Shown here piece by piece: positions 8,127-16,048 of a stretch of 64,000 nt of DNA. The stretch is from Microbacterium sp. Root166 (GTDB taxonomy: Bacteria > Actinomycetota > Actinomycetes > Actinomycetales > Microbacteriaceae). Position numbers and translations under genes: made by a program. Numbering within the stretch: position 1 is the first letter of the stretch; each line of letters starts with the position of its first letter. The stretch spans positions 124,001 through 188,000 of the forward strand of contig NZ_LMGL01000002.1 of NCBI RefSeq assembly GCF_001427145.1. Reading direction: 5' to 3'. The notes beneath the pieces were generated by a model that was not told the DNA's origin, did no database searches, and saw only the letters and a program-made list of their open reading frames with translations.

Positions 8127-8319
8127 AGCGCGGCCCGCGGTAGCCGTCGCGGTCGACCTCTTCCGTCCACATCGACACGGGTCGGATCCACAGCCCGCGC
8201 TCGCCGTAGAGGGCGCGGTAGACCACGTGCTCCTCTTCGGTCTCGCTGTGACGCGCGACGCCGATGACGTCGTACTCGGCGCCCTTGAAGTGGCGGTAGG
8301 TGCCCGGTTCGATGGCCAT
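8110..8319 (-). CDS. DUF1653 domain-containing protein
   Basis: A 69-residue protein matching DUF1653 along its whole length: an opening GTYRHFKGAEYDVIGVARHSE, central EEEHVVYRALYGERGLWIRP and the end MWTEEVDRDG, seen in pieces. The fold is thought to be a small SH3-like barrel; the function is not known. Its 3' end overlaps the convergent permease gene. Confidence 0.85.
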   Translation of the reverse strand: MAIEPGTYRHFKGAEYDVIGVARHSETEEEHVVYRALYGERGLWIRPVSMWTEEVDRDGYRGPRFTRVG

Positions 8320-8464
8320 GCGCCCAGCGTAGGCACTCCGGCAGGCCCGTTAGTGATCGGCGGCCCGCCCGCGCGCCTGCGACGCGTCGACGCGACATCG
8401 GGGTAGGAAAGCAGGGTTGTGCGCTCCCGAGGGATCGCCTGTGGTCGGAAGGGACCCCTCAATC

Positions 8465-8632
8465 GTGAAGCTCGTCAAGCGCCTCGTCGTGGGCCTGGTC
8501 ATCGCATTCGCCCTGTTCTACCTGGTCACGCGTCCGCAGGATGCCGCCACCGCCGTGCAGGGTGCGGTCGGCGCGGTCTGGGGTGCCGGTGTGTCGGTCA
8601 CGAACTTCTTCGTGACGCTCGCGGGCGGATGA
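8465..8632 (+). CDS. Small single-pass membrane protein
   Basis: A 55-residue protein from a GTG with a GGAAGGGA site about eleven bases upstream. A positively charged start (VKLVKR) precedes one transmembrane helix (LVVGLVIAFALFYLV). An Ala/Val-rich helix that could lie in or on the membrane follows. The stop overlaps the next ATG (ATGA), so it is coupled to the PH-domain protein. No known function. Confidence 0.6.
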   Translation: MKLVKRLVVGLVIAFALFYLVTRPQDAATAVQGAVGAVWGAGVSVTNFFVTLAGG

Positions 8633-9447
8633 CCCTGTTCGATCCGCGGATCGAGAAGCACCTCATCGCCGACCAGGGCGAAGTGGTGATCGATGAAGTG
8701 CGCAAGCACTGGGCCGCGGTGGTCTCCGCAGCGCTCGAGCTGTTCGGCGGAACGGTCGTGCTGCTGCTGGTGTTCTTCGTTCCGGAGCAGGCGTGGTGGG
8801 TGCCGTTCGTGCTGGGCGGTGCCGTCGTGCTGCATGCGCTGTGGCGAATGCTCGAGCGGCACACCGACCGCTTCGTCATCACCAACATGCGGGTGTTCCG
8901 GGTGCACGGCATCCTGTCCCAGCGCATCGCCATCATGCCGCTGTCGCGCATCCTCGACATCTCGGTGCACAAGCCGATGATCGGGCGGATCCTCGGCTAC
9001 GGGCACTTCGTCTTCGAGTCCGCCGCACAGGAGCAGGGACTTCGTGAGATCCGGTTCGTCGGCGACCCGGACGCGCGTGGCATCACGATCCAGCGCGTGA
9101 TCGCGCAGGCGGGGCTGCGCGGTTCGGCGGTGCGGCAGGGCGGACTGCACGCGACCGTGGCGGCCTTCGTGCCGCGGGAGGCCCGGGTCGCGGACCCGCG
9201 GCCGCCGCTGCCGCCGCTCCCACCTCTTCCGCCGCTGTCGGCGTCATCCGCGTCATCGGCGAACCCCACCGTCGAGTGGAGACCGAGCTCCGACCCCGAC
9301 GCGCACCGCGGGTGGGGCTGGCTCGCCGATGCGCAGCGGCGCGAGGACGAGCGCCTCGCGCACCTGCGCGGCGATCCGCCAGCGGTTCGGGATCGGCCGT
9401 TCGATCCGGATCGCACGACGACCGCGCCGCTCGACCTGCCTCGGTAG
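8629..9447 (+). CDS. Membrane protein with bacterial PH (YdbT-like) domain
   Basis: A 272-residue protein. Two adjacent hydrophobic helices (about residues 25-65) are followed by a bacterial PH-like domain (HTDRFVITNMRVFRVHGILS, then IMPLSRILDISVHKPMIGR), as in the bPH2/YdbT family. A Pro-rich linker (PPLPPLPPLPPL) and a charged, probably disordered tail complete the chain. Members are cytosolic-face membrane proteins of unclear role. It is translationally coupled to the small membrane protein upstream, suggesting that the two act together. Confidence 0.82.
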   Translation: MTLFDPRIEKHLIADQGEVVIDEVRKHWAAVVSAALELFGGTVVLLLVFFVPEQAWWVPFVLGGAVVLHALWRMLERHTDRFVITNMRVFRVHGILSQRIAIMPLSRILDISVHKPMIGRILGYGHFVFESAAQEQGLREIRFVGDPDARGITIQRVIAQAGLRGSAVRQGGLHATVAAFVPREARVADPRPPLPPLPPLPPLSASSASSANPTVEWRPSSDPDAHRGWGWLADAQRREDERLAHLRGDPPAVRDRPFDPDRTTTAPLDLPR

Positions 9448-9509
9448 GGCCTGGTCGAGCGGTCAACGCCGGCTTCAGGGGAACATCCCGGTGGCCCCCC
9501 GCGTTCTGC

Positions 9510-9515
9510 TACCCT
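9510..9515 (+). promoter_or_regulatory. Probable rpsA -10 hexamer TACCCT
   Basis: TACCCT about 184 bases before the rpsA start. If used, the mRNA has a long untranslated leader, as often seen for ribosomal protein genes. No clear -35 box is visible. Confidence 0.35.
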
Positions 9516-9698
9516 GGAGTGTCACTCGTGTGGCTATATCGCCACGCCTCGGCTCCGGTTCATTCCGGCAGCAGAGTGCCATCGCACCACAACAATCCGC
9601 TTCGCTTCGGCTCGAGGCATCCGTTCGCCATCGTGCGGCCGGAAGCAGCGCATCGAGCCGGGCCCGATACCCCCAACCCAACAAGGACAACCCACTAC

Positions 9699-11153
9699 AT
9701 GACTACCGCAACGGCCGTCCCGGCCACCAAGCAGGTCGCGATCAACGACATCGGATCTGCTGAAGACATCCTCGCTGCGATCGAACTGACGCTCAAGTCG
9801 TTCAACGACGGAGACCTCATCGAAGGCATCGTCGTGAAGATCGACCGCGACGAGGTGCTCCTCGACGTCGGCTACAAGACCGAGGGTGTCATTCCCTCGC
9901 GCGAGCTTTCGATCAAGCACGACGTCGACCCCAACGAGGTCGTCAAGGTCGGCGACGAGGTCGAAGCCCTCGTTCTCCAGAAGGAGGACAAGGAAGGCCG
10001 TCTGATCCTGTCCAAGAAGCGCGCGCAGTACGAGCGTGCGTGGGGCGACGTGGAGAAGATCAAGGAGAACGACGGTGTCGTCACCGGTTCCGTGATCGAG
10101 GTCGTCAAGGGTGGCCTCATCGTCGACATCGGCCTCCGCGGCTTCCTGCCGGCTTCGCTCATCGAGCTGCGTCGTGTCCGCGACCTCACGCCGTACCTCG
10201 GCCAGGAGATCGAGGCGAAGATCCTCGAGCTCGACAAGAACCGCAACAACGTCGTGCTCTCGCGCCGTGCGCTGCTCGAGCAGACGCAGTCCGAGTCGCG
10301 CACCACGTTCCTGAACAACCTGCACAAGGGTCAGGTCCGCAAGGGTGTCGTCTCGTCGATCGTCAACTTCGGCGCGTTCGTCGACCTGGGCGGCGTGGAC
10401 GGCCTCGTGCACGTCTCCGAGCTCTCGTGGAAGCACATCGAGCACGCCTCCGAGGTCGTCGAGGTCGGTCAGGAAGTCACCGTCGAGATCCTCGAGGTCG
10501 ACCTGGATCGCGAGCGCGTGTCGCTCTCGCTCAAGGCGACGCAGGAGGACCCGTGGCAGGTCTTCGCCCGCACCCACGCCATCGGCCAGGTTGCGCCCGG
10601 TAAGGTCACCAAGCTCGTTCCGTTCGGTGCGTTCGTTCGCGTCGCGGACGGCATCGAGGGCCTCGTGCACATCTCCGAGCTGTCGGGCAAGCACGTCGAG
10701 CTCGCCGAGCAGGTCGTGTCGGTCGCCGAAGAGGTCTTCGTCAAGATCATCGACATCGACCTCGAGCGTCGCCGCATCTCGCTCTCGCTCAAGCAGGCGA
10801 ACGAGTCGGTCGACCCCAACGGCACCGAGTTCGACCCGGCCCTCTACGGCATGGTCACCGAGTACGACGAGAACGGGGAGTACAAGTACCCCGAGGGCTT
10901 CGACTCCGAGACCGGCGCCTGGCTCGAGGGCTTCGACGCTCAGCGCGAGAAGTGGGAGCAGGAGTACGCCGCTGCCCAGGGTCGCTGGGAGGCTCACAAG
11001 GCTGCCGTCGCCAAGGCCCTCGAGGCCGAGGCGAACGCTCCGGCCGACACGGGCTCGTCGAGCTCGAGCTTCTCCTCCGACAGCAGCACCGGCGGAACGC
11101 TCGCCGACGACGAGGCACTCGCCGCTCTGCGCGAGAAGCTGTCGGGCCGCTGA
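9699..11153 (+). CDS. rpsA: 30S ribosomal protein S1
   Basis: A 484-residue protein with four S1 (OB-fold) RNA-binding repeats at about residues 35-105, 120-190, 205-275 and 290-360. Conserved pieces include VVKIDRDEVLLDVGYKTEGVIP, GLRGFLPASL, GAFVDLGGVDGLVHVSELSW and the parallel GAFVRVADGIEGLVHISELS. Four repeats with an acidic low-complexity tail is the usual actinobacterial form (six in E. coli). It binds mRNA on the small subunit and helps initiation. Codon use is strongly biased, consistent with high expression. A strong intrinsic terminator follows. Confidence 0.97.
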   Translation: MTTATAVPATKQVAINDIGSAEDILAAIELTLKSFNDGDLIEGIVVKIDRDEVLLDVGYKTEGVIPSRELSIKHDVDPNEVVKVGDEVEALVLQKEDKEGRLILSKKRAQYERAWGDVEKIKENDGVVTGSVIEVVKGGLIVDIGLRGFLPASLIELRRVRDLTPYLGQEIEAKILELDKNRNNVVLSRRALLEQTQSESRTTFLNNLHKGQVRKGVVSSIVNFGAFVDLGGVDGLVHVSELSWKHIEHASEVVEVGQEVTVEILEVDLDRERVSLSLKATQEDPWQVFARTHAIGQVAPGKVTKLVPFGAFVRVADGIEGLVHISELSGKHVELAEQVVSVAEEVFVKIIDIDLERRRISLSLKQANESVDPNGTEFDPALYGMVTEYDENGEYKYPEGFDSETGAWLEGFDAQREKWEQEYAAAQGRWEAHKAAVAKALEAEANAPADTGSSSSSFSSDSSTGGTLADDEALAALREKLSGR

Positions 11154-11184
11154 GCTGATCAGCAGCTGAACCGCTCTGGATCGT

Positions 11185-11215
11185 AAGGGCCGGGACCTTC
11201 GGGTCCCGGCCCTTT
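11185..11215 (+). terminator. rpsA intrinsic terminator
   Basis: A perfect 13-bp stem (11185-11197 with 11202-11214) closed by a TTCG tetraloop and followed by a T. Confidence 0.85.
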
Positions 11216-11249
11216 CGCATGCCCGCTGTGGTGTGTCCGAGCCCGGCCG

Positions 11250-11255
11250 TACACT
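11250..11255 (+). promoter_or_regulatory. Probable -10 hexamer TACACT (leaderless)
   Basis: TACACT with six bases (CACGGG) to the GTG at 11262. The start codon would be at about +1. Confidence 0.5.
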
Positions 11256-11261
11256 CACGGG

Positions 11262-11813
11262 GTGTCCCGCAGCTGCCTTGTCTCGAGCGGATGCCGCGGC
11301 CCTGTGCCCGACGATGCACCGGTCGCGCTCTGCGAGTGGCACCTGGCCGCGGCATCCGAGTGGGAGAGCCGTCATCACGGCGTGACCGACGCGCTGCCGT
11401 CGCCATGCCGGCTGTGCGGGTCGCGGCTGGGAGTGCGCTACCCCTCGGGGTGGCTGTGCGCGGTGTGCGAGTGGCGGTACGGCGAGGTGGTCGACACGGA
11501 CCTGGCGCCGCCCCGCGTCGACGTCGTCTACTACCTCGGGTACGACGACCGCATCAAGATCGGCACGTCGGCCAACCCGCGTCAGCGCCTGGCCGCGCTC
11601 TGGCACGACGAGCTGCTCGCCTTCGAGCGCGGCGACCGCACCATCGAGCGCCGTCGCCACGAGCAGTTCGCGACGGATCGCTTCGCGCGAACGGAGTGGT
11701 TCCGGCGCTCGTCGGCGCTGGAGGCTCACGTCGCGGACCTGGCGGCGGGAGTCGACGACCCGTGGCTCCAGCACGCCCGCTGGGTCAGCGAGGCCGTCGC
11801 CCGCAGCCTCTGA
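11262..11813 (+). CDS. GIY-YIG nuclease-family protein with Cys-rich N-terminus
   Basis: A 183-residue protein. The C-terminal half is a GIY-YIG domain of the T5orf172/MUG113 type: VVYYLGYDDRIKIGTSANPRQRL, then the Arg/His/Glu stretch RHEQFATDRFARTEWF. The N-terminal half carries two Cys/His clusters (Cys5, Cys11, Cys24, His27; and CRLCG with CAVCEW) that look like zinc ribbons. Such proteins are common in actinobacteria and actinophages; their targets are unknown. A palindromic pair built on GGATGCCGCGGCC lies within the first 100 bases of the gene. Confidence 0.75.
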   Translation: MSRSCLVSSGCRGPVPDDAPVALCEWHLAAASEWESRHHGVTDALPSPCRLCGSRLGVRYPSGWLCAVCEWRYGEVVDTDLAPPRVDVVYYLGYDDRIKIGTSANPRQRLAALWHDELLAFERGDRTIERRRHEQFATDRFARTEWFRRSSALEAHVADLAAGVDDPWLQHARWVSEAVARSL

Positions 11814-11870
11814 TCACGGCGGTCCCGGCGAACCGGAGCGCGCCCCCCACGCGCGGGCCGCGGCATCCGT

Positions 11871-11876
11871 TAGCGT
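11871..11876 (+). promoter_or_regulatory. Probable -10 hexamer TAGCGT (leaderless)
   Basis: TAGCGT with seven bases to the ATG at 11884 of the histidine kinase; no ribosome site is visible. Confidence 0.45.
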
Positions 11877-11883
11877 CGCGGTT

Positions 11884-13569
11884 ATGGACGACGAGGGCTT
11901 GCACGGCGCGAAGGGACGCGAGGTCGCTCCGCACAGTGCACGCGTGCGTTCGGCATGGCTGCGCGGCGACTTCGCCGACAGCACCCGCGAGCGCACGGCG
12001 ACGCTGAACCAGCTGCTCCTCGCGTCGGTCGCCTTCGTGCTGGGCGTGCTCGTGACGACGGGCCGGTTCACCGGTGACGAGGCGCTGTTCTTCACCGGCG
12101 TGGTGATCATCGTGCTGCTCACCGGCGCGACGTTCGTGATCCCGTGGAACCACCTCGCTTACGGCTGGGTGGCCGTCGTTCCGGCGATCGACATCGTCGC
12201 GATCACCCTGATGCAGGTGGCCGCTCCGCGCACCGCGATGGGGCTGCTCTGGATCTTCCCCACGACCTGGCTCGCGGGTGGCTTCGGCCTGCTGGGGCTG
12301 TTCGCGGTGATCGTCGCGATCGCCGGCATCACCAGCGTCCTCACCGTCCTCAGCGCCGAGCAGGTCACCTACACGACCCTCCTGCTGCCGCTGGTGCTCG
12401 TCGCGGTGGCCGCGACCAGCCACCTCAACGCGCGGCGCTCGGATGCCCAGCGGACCCTCTTGGCCAAGCAGGCTCAGCTGCTGCGGAGGGTCCTCGAGCG
12501 TACGCGCCGGCAGGAGCAGGTCGTCACCGAGGTCCTCGACGCCGTCGACTTCGGCATCACCCGCATCGACGCCGACGGGCGCGTGGCGGTCACGAACGAA
12601 GCCCACGCTCGCCTGCAGCAGGCCACCGGGAGTGAGGGCGGCGACGAGGTGTCGGCCTTCCGCGATGACGGGGTGACGCCGCTGCCGGCTGACGAGCTGC
12701 CGCTCGAGCGCGCGCTCCGCGGCGAGGCGTTCGACGGCCAGGTCGTCTGGTTCGGCGCCGATCCCGGCGCGCGTCAGGCGCTGAGCGTCAGCGCGCGCAG
12801 GCTGCTGGATCCCGACGGGGGAGACGGCGGCGCGGTCGTGATCTCGCGCGACATCACCACGGAGCTCAACGCACTCAAGGCGCGCGACGAGCTCGTCGCG
12901 TCGGTCTCGCACGAGCTGCGCACACCCCTGACCTCGATTCTGGGCTATCTCGACCTCGCGATCGAGGATCCGGGCATCCCCGACCACGTGCGCGCGAACC
13001 TCGACATCGCAGAGCGCAACGCCGAGCGGCTGCTGCGCATCGTCGCCGACATCCTCGCGGCGTCGAGCTCGTCGTCGTCATCGATCGAGGCGAGCATGAC
13101 GCCGCAGGACGTCGATGTCACCGAGGTGGTCCGCGCCGCCGGCGACGCGCTGCTCCCGCGTGCGTCCACGCGCGCCATCACGATCGACACCTCCGGTCTC
13201 GAGGCCGCCTCCGCGTGGGCCGATCCGATGCGCCTGCGTCAGGTGGTCGACAATCTGATCTCCAACGCCATCAGCTACAACCGGGACGGCGGCACGATCT
13301 TCCTCGGCACCACGACCGACGGGATCTCCACCTGGATCCTGGTGCGCGACACCGGCATCGGCATCAGCGAGGCCGATCGGGCGCGTCTCTTCCAGCGCTT
13401 CTACAAGGCGGGCGCCGACCGGCGGACCGGTACCGGACTGGGCCTGGCAATCACGCGCGACATCGTGCGCGCGCACGGCGGTGAGATCGGCCTGCACAGC
13501 TCACCGGGCGTCGGCTCGACGTTCATCGTCAAACTGCCGGCCACGGCGGCGAGAGAGGAAGCACCGTGA
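11884..13569 (+). CDS. Membrane sensor histidine kinase (PAS, HisKA, HATPase)
   Basis: A 561-residue two-component sensor. About six transmembrane helices occupy residues 42-180, followed by a coiled-coil linker and a PAS-like domain (about 210-325). The HisKA box SHELRTP has phospho-acceptor His343. The ATPase domain shows an N box (NLISNAISYN), G1 (DTGIGIS) and G2 (GTGLGLAI). A Ser run (ASSSSSSS) sits between the two kinase halves. The signal is unknown. The stop overlaps the next GTG, coupling it to a GGDEF-like membrane protein, and an OmpR-type regulator lies convergently just beyond; these three are probably one pathway. Confidence 0.9.
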   Translation: MDDEGLHGAKGREVAPHSARVRSAWLRGDFADSTRERTATLNQLLLASVAFVLGVLVTTGRFTGDEALFFTGVVIIVLLTGATFVIPWNHLAYGWVAVVPAIDIVAITLMQVAAPRTAMGLLWIFPTTWLAGGFGLLGLFAVIVAIAGITSVLTVLSAEQVTYTTLLLPLVLVAVAATSHLNARRSDAQRTLLAKQAQLLRRVLERTRRQEQVVTEVLDAVDFGITRIDADGRVAVTNEAHARLQQATGSEGGDEVSAFRDDGVTPLPADELPLERALRGEAFDGQVVWFGADPGARQALSVSARRLLDPDGGDGGAVVISRDITTELNALKARDELVASVSHELRTPLTSILGYLDLAIEDPGIPDHVRANLDIAERNAERLLRIVADILAASSSSSSSIEASMTPQDVDVTEVVRAAGDALLPRASTRAITIDTSGLEAASAWADPMRLRQVVDNLISNAISYNRDGGTIFLGTTTDGISTWILVRDTGIGISEADRARLFQRFYKAGADRRTGTGLGLAITRDIVRAHGGEIGLHSSPGVGSTFIVKLPATAAREEAP

Positions 13570-14729
13570 ATCTGCAACTGACGAGTGTGCTCATCATGAC
13601 GGCGCTGGTGGTCAACGTCAGCGGCGTGCTGTTCATCGTCGAGACGCTGCTCCGTCGCGACGAAGGCGCCGGGCGCATCTGGGCCATGGGCTTCCTGGCG
13701 GGCATGCTCACCACGCTGGCCTACATGGTGTGGTCGCAGTCTCCCGGCGCGTGGTGGGCGGTGGCCGTCGGCAACGCCACGTTCGCCGCGACCACCGGGT
13801 GCATGTGGCTGGGATGCCGGCGGTTCAACGGCCGAAGCGTGAAATGGGCGTCGGCGGTCGTCGCCGCCGGCGTGCTGGCCGCCGGCGCCGCTGTCGTCGC
13901 GGCCGGCCCGACGGGCGGCGACTGGGCCGGCGCGCTCTGGATGTTCGTGGCGCTGATGGTCTTCGCCGCAGCAGGCGCGGTCGAGTGCGTGCGCGGAGCG
14001 CTGCGAGAGTCGCGGACCGCCTGGGTGCTGGCTGCCGTACTGGGCTTCCAGTCGCTGTACTACGTCTCCCGCACCTCCGCGTTCCTCTCCTCCGGTCCGG
14101 ACAGCGCCCTGTTCGAGAGCACCTTCGGGACCATCCCGACAAGCTTCCTCACCGTGGTCCTCACGATCGTGGCGGTCGTCGTGACGTCAGTGCTGAGGGC
14201 GTCGCGCGCCCCGATGCGGGGCAGACTGCCGGGGTCCGATCTCCTGGCCGAGGACGGCATCCTCTCGCACGACGCGTTCCAGCGGTCCCTGGGCGATCTG
14301 GTCAAGCGTGCGTCCTGGCGCTCGGAGATCGTCGGCGTGATCGCGGTGCGGATCGACGATCTCGACCAGATCTCCACGGCGTTCGGCAGCGAGGTCGCCC
14401 GCGCGATCACCGACGCCTGGCGTATGGGCGTGCGCCGCCACGCGCCGTCCAACGCCCTGGTCGCCGAGGACGACACGGCCGGACTCCTCATCGGTCTGGC
14501 GATGGACTCGCCCGCGGACGCCCGCCGCCAGGCCGGCACCGTCTACCGCGGGCTGTTCGACGAGCTCGGCAAGGTGGGCGGGGGAGTGATCCCCGTGGTC
14601 GGCGTCGGGGTCGCGCTCAGCGACACGACCGGCTATGACCCTGCGGAGCTGCAGCGCGTGGCTCGCGAAGCCGCCGCGCGGGCCGCCGCCAGCGTCGAGA
14701 GCTCGGTTCTCGTCGGAGACCCCGAGTAG
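13566..14729 (+). CDS. Membrane protein with degenerate GGDEF-like domain
   Basis: A 387-residue protein from a GTG overlapping the kinase stop. Six or seven hydrophobic helices (residues 5-210) are followed by a cytosolic domain shaped like a diguanylate cyclase: GVIAVRIDDLDQISTAFGS matches the metal-binding strand, and LVAEDDTAGLLIGL falls where the GGDEF signature should be. The signature itself is missing, so it is unlikely to make c-di-GMP. It may bind nucleotide or act as a signalling partner of the kinase. The domain assignment is by eye and moderately sure; the tight coupling to the kinase is direct observation. Confidence 0.68.
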   Translation: MNLQLTSVLIMTALVVNVSGVLFIVETLLRRDEGAGRIWAMGFLAGMLTTLAYMVWSQSPGAWWAVAVGNATFAATTGCMWLGCRRFNGRSVKWASAVVAAGVLAAGAAVVAAGPTGGDWAGALWMFVALMVFAAAGAVECVRGALRESRTAWVLAAVLGFQSLYYVSRTSAFLSSGPDSALFESTFGTIPTSFLTVVLTIVAVVVTSVLRASRAPMRGRLPGSDLLAEDGILSHDAFQRSLGDLVKRASWRSEIVGVIAVRIDDLDQISTAFGSEVARAITDAWRMGVRRHAPSNALVAEDDTAGLLIGLAMDSPADARRQAGTVYRGLFDELGKVGGGVIPVVGVGVALSDTTGYDPAELQRVAREAAARAAASVESSVLVGDPE

Positions 14730-14755
14730 CGGCATCCGCCCCGGCGCAGCCGCTG

Positions 14756-15553
14756 TCAGGCCGCGGTCAGGCGGTATCCGACTCCGCGGACCGTCTCTAT
14801 CCACCGCGGGCTGGCCGGTGACTCGCCGAGCTTGCGGCGCAGATTCGCCACGTGCACCTCGATCGCGCGCGCGTCGCTGTCGCTGACGAACTCGACGCCG
14901 GTGAACTGCTCGCCCCGCAACATGAGCGCGAGGTCGGACTTGCCGCGCACGCGGCGGCCCGCGGCGAGCAGGTCGGCGAGGATGTCGAACTCGCTGCGCG
15001 TCAGGTCGAGGTCTTCGCCGTCGACGGTGACGATGCGCATCTCGGGGTTCAGGCGAAGACCCTGGTGCTCGAGCCACGCCTCGGACGGCTCGGATGCCTC
15101 GGCAGCCGGCGCCACGGCAGTGACGTGGTGCCGGGGGCGGCGGAGCATCGCATCGATGCGGGCGCGCAGCTCGCGCGGCCGGAAGGGCTTCGCGACGTAG
15201 TCGTCCGCGCCGGCCTCGAGGCCCTGCAGCGCATCGATCTCCTCGGTGCGCGCACTGAGCATGACGATGTACGTGGTGCTGACGGAGCGGATGCGCTTCG
15301 CCGTCTCGAAGCCGTCCATTCCCGGCATGTTGACGTCGAGCGTCGTGACCAGGGGCTGGTGCTCCCGGACGAGTTCGATGCCGTCCTGGCCGTTGGACGC
15401 GCCGTGCACGTCGAACCCGGCTTGCGACAGGACCGCCGAGAGCAGGGAGCGGATGTCTTCTTCGTCCTCGATAACGACTGCTACGCGCGCTTCATCCACC
15501 GATGCACCTTCCGGAGAGGGCATGGGGACAGCCGACTCCTGAACGTCGGTCAT
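14756..15553 (-). CDS. OmpR/PhoB-family response regulator
   Basis: A 265-residue regulator from the ATG at 15553. The receiver domain has acidic pocket residues (IEDEED), phospho-acceptor Asp73 (TLDVNMPGMDG) and Lys122 (YVAKPF). A linker and a winged-helix DNA-binding domain follow (ILADLLAAGRRV through VHVANLRRKLG to TVRGVGYRL). A shorter form from the ATG at 15523 is possible. It lies convergent to the kinase/GGDEF-like pair, 26 bp apart, and is its likely partner. An operator-like triple repeat and a -10 box lie about 400 bp upstream, suggesting autoregulation through a long leader. Confidence 0.9.
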   Translation of the reverse strand: MTDVQESAVPMPSPEGASVDEARVAVVIEDEEDIRSLLSAVLSQAGFDVHGASNGQDGIELVREHQPLVTTLDVNMPGMDGFETAKRIRSVSTTYIVMLSARTEEIDALQGLEAGADDYVAKPFRPRELRARIDAMLRRPRHHVTAVAPAAEASEPSEAWLEHQGLRLNPEMRIVTVDGEDLDLTRSEFDILADLLAAGRRVRGKSDLALMLRGEQFTGVEFVSDSDARAIEVHVANLRRKLGESPASPRWIETVRGVGYRLTAA

Positions 15554-15760
15554 GATATCCCAGAAGGCCGCCTGGAAGAGTCGGCCACGCTCGGACATCA
15601 GCAGGTCCGCACTCTTGCGCGACGGCAGAACCGGATCTCGCGCAGGTGACCGGCGAGGCGGCGGCCGGAGCCACGAGGACTCCGGCCGCACACCCTGCCG
15701 GAACAAGAGACTGCGCATCCGCCGGCTGGCCCCCCGAGCCGGCGAACGCGTGCCTCCGGT

Positions 15761-15808
15761 GTACGGCATGGAGTGGCGGTCGCCCCCACGACCGCCACTC
15801 CGCCGTAC
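15761..15808. repeat. Extended hairpin in the regulator leader
   Basis: Inner arms of 13 bp (15770-15782 with 15789-15801, loop CCCCCA) are extended by GTACGGC (15761-15767) pairing with GCCGTAC (15802-15808) across a two-base bulge. It would form in RNA read from either strand. Confidence 0.7.
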
Positions 15809-15958
15809 CGACAGCGGAATCCGCCCCGCCTTGCGACGAGGGGGGACGAGCGGGAAGGCGAGTCGAGCACCGACGATACGACGTCACGTCGGTCCACGGT
15901 CGATCCTTCCCCCAGAAGTCCCTCGAGCAGGTTCCACCTTCTTTTCGGGTTGCCCACG

Positions 15959-15964
15959 ACGCTA
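15959..15964 (-). promoter_or_regulatory. Probable response-regulator -10 hexamer
   Basis: Reads TAGCGT on the minus strand. It lies ten bases downstream (in transcript direction) of the nearest CCTGAGG repeat, so that the repeats cover the -35 region. Confidence 0.4.
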
Positions 15965-15973
15965 CCCGCGCGT

Positions 15974-16002
15974 CCTCAGGTCACCCTCAGGCAGACCTCA
16001 GG
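15974..16002. promoter_or_regulatory. Three 11-bp-phased repeats, likely OmpR-type operator
   Basis: CCTCAGG at 15974-15980, 15985-15991 and 15996-16002 (CCTGAGG on the minus strand), each separated by four bases. Direct repeats at 11-bp period are the binding pattern of PhoB/OmpR-type dimers, as in actinobacterial PHO boxes, although the word itself differs. They lie between the regulator promoter and coaE. Confidence 0.6.
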
Positions 16003-16048
16003 AGCGCCCAAGCATCGTCGGCACGCGCAGTCATGGCATCCTCGAGGC

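Larger units (their letters stand above)
15554..16048. other. Long divergent spacer upstream of the response regulator and coaE
   Basis: 495 bp without a convincing gene. Contents: a minus-strand -10-like box (15959-15964), three phased CCTCAGG repeats (15974-16002) and a strong hairpin (15761-15808). A minus-strand frame from 15957 to 15598 begins near the -10 box but has no recognisable features and a tail of arginine-rich sequence, so I do not call it. Confidence 0.6.

Noticed and set aside
9448..9698. Riboswitch or protein-binding leader before rpsA
   Set aside because: The 250-bp leader has a promoter-like box but no clear stem-loop or known aptamer pattern.
13566..14729. Active diguanylate cyclase
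   Set aside because: No GGDEF/GGEEF signature and no I-site; the corresponding segment reads EDDTAG.
15598..15957. Minus-strand frame of 119 codons in the regulator leader
   Set aside because: Starts near a promoter-like box, but the sequence is Arg/Gly-rich without any recognisable pattern and crosses the hairpin.
15773..16048. N-terminal extension of coaE
   Set aside because: The family begins at MPIVALTGGIASGKST; the extra 92 residues are low-complexity and cross the operator repeats.
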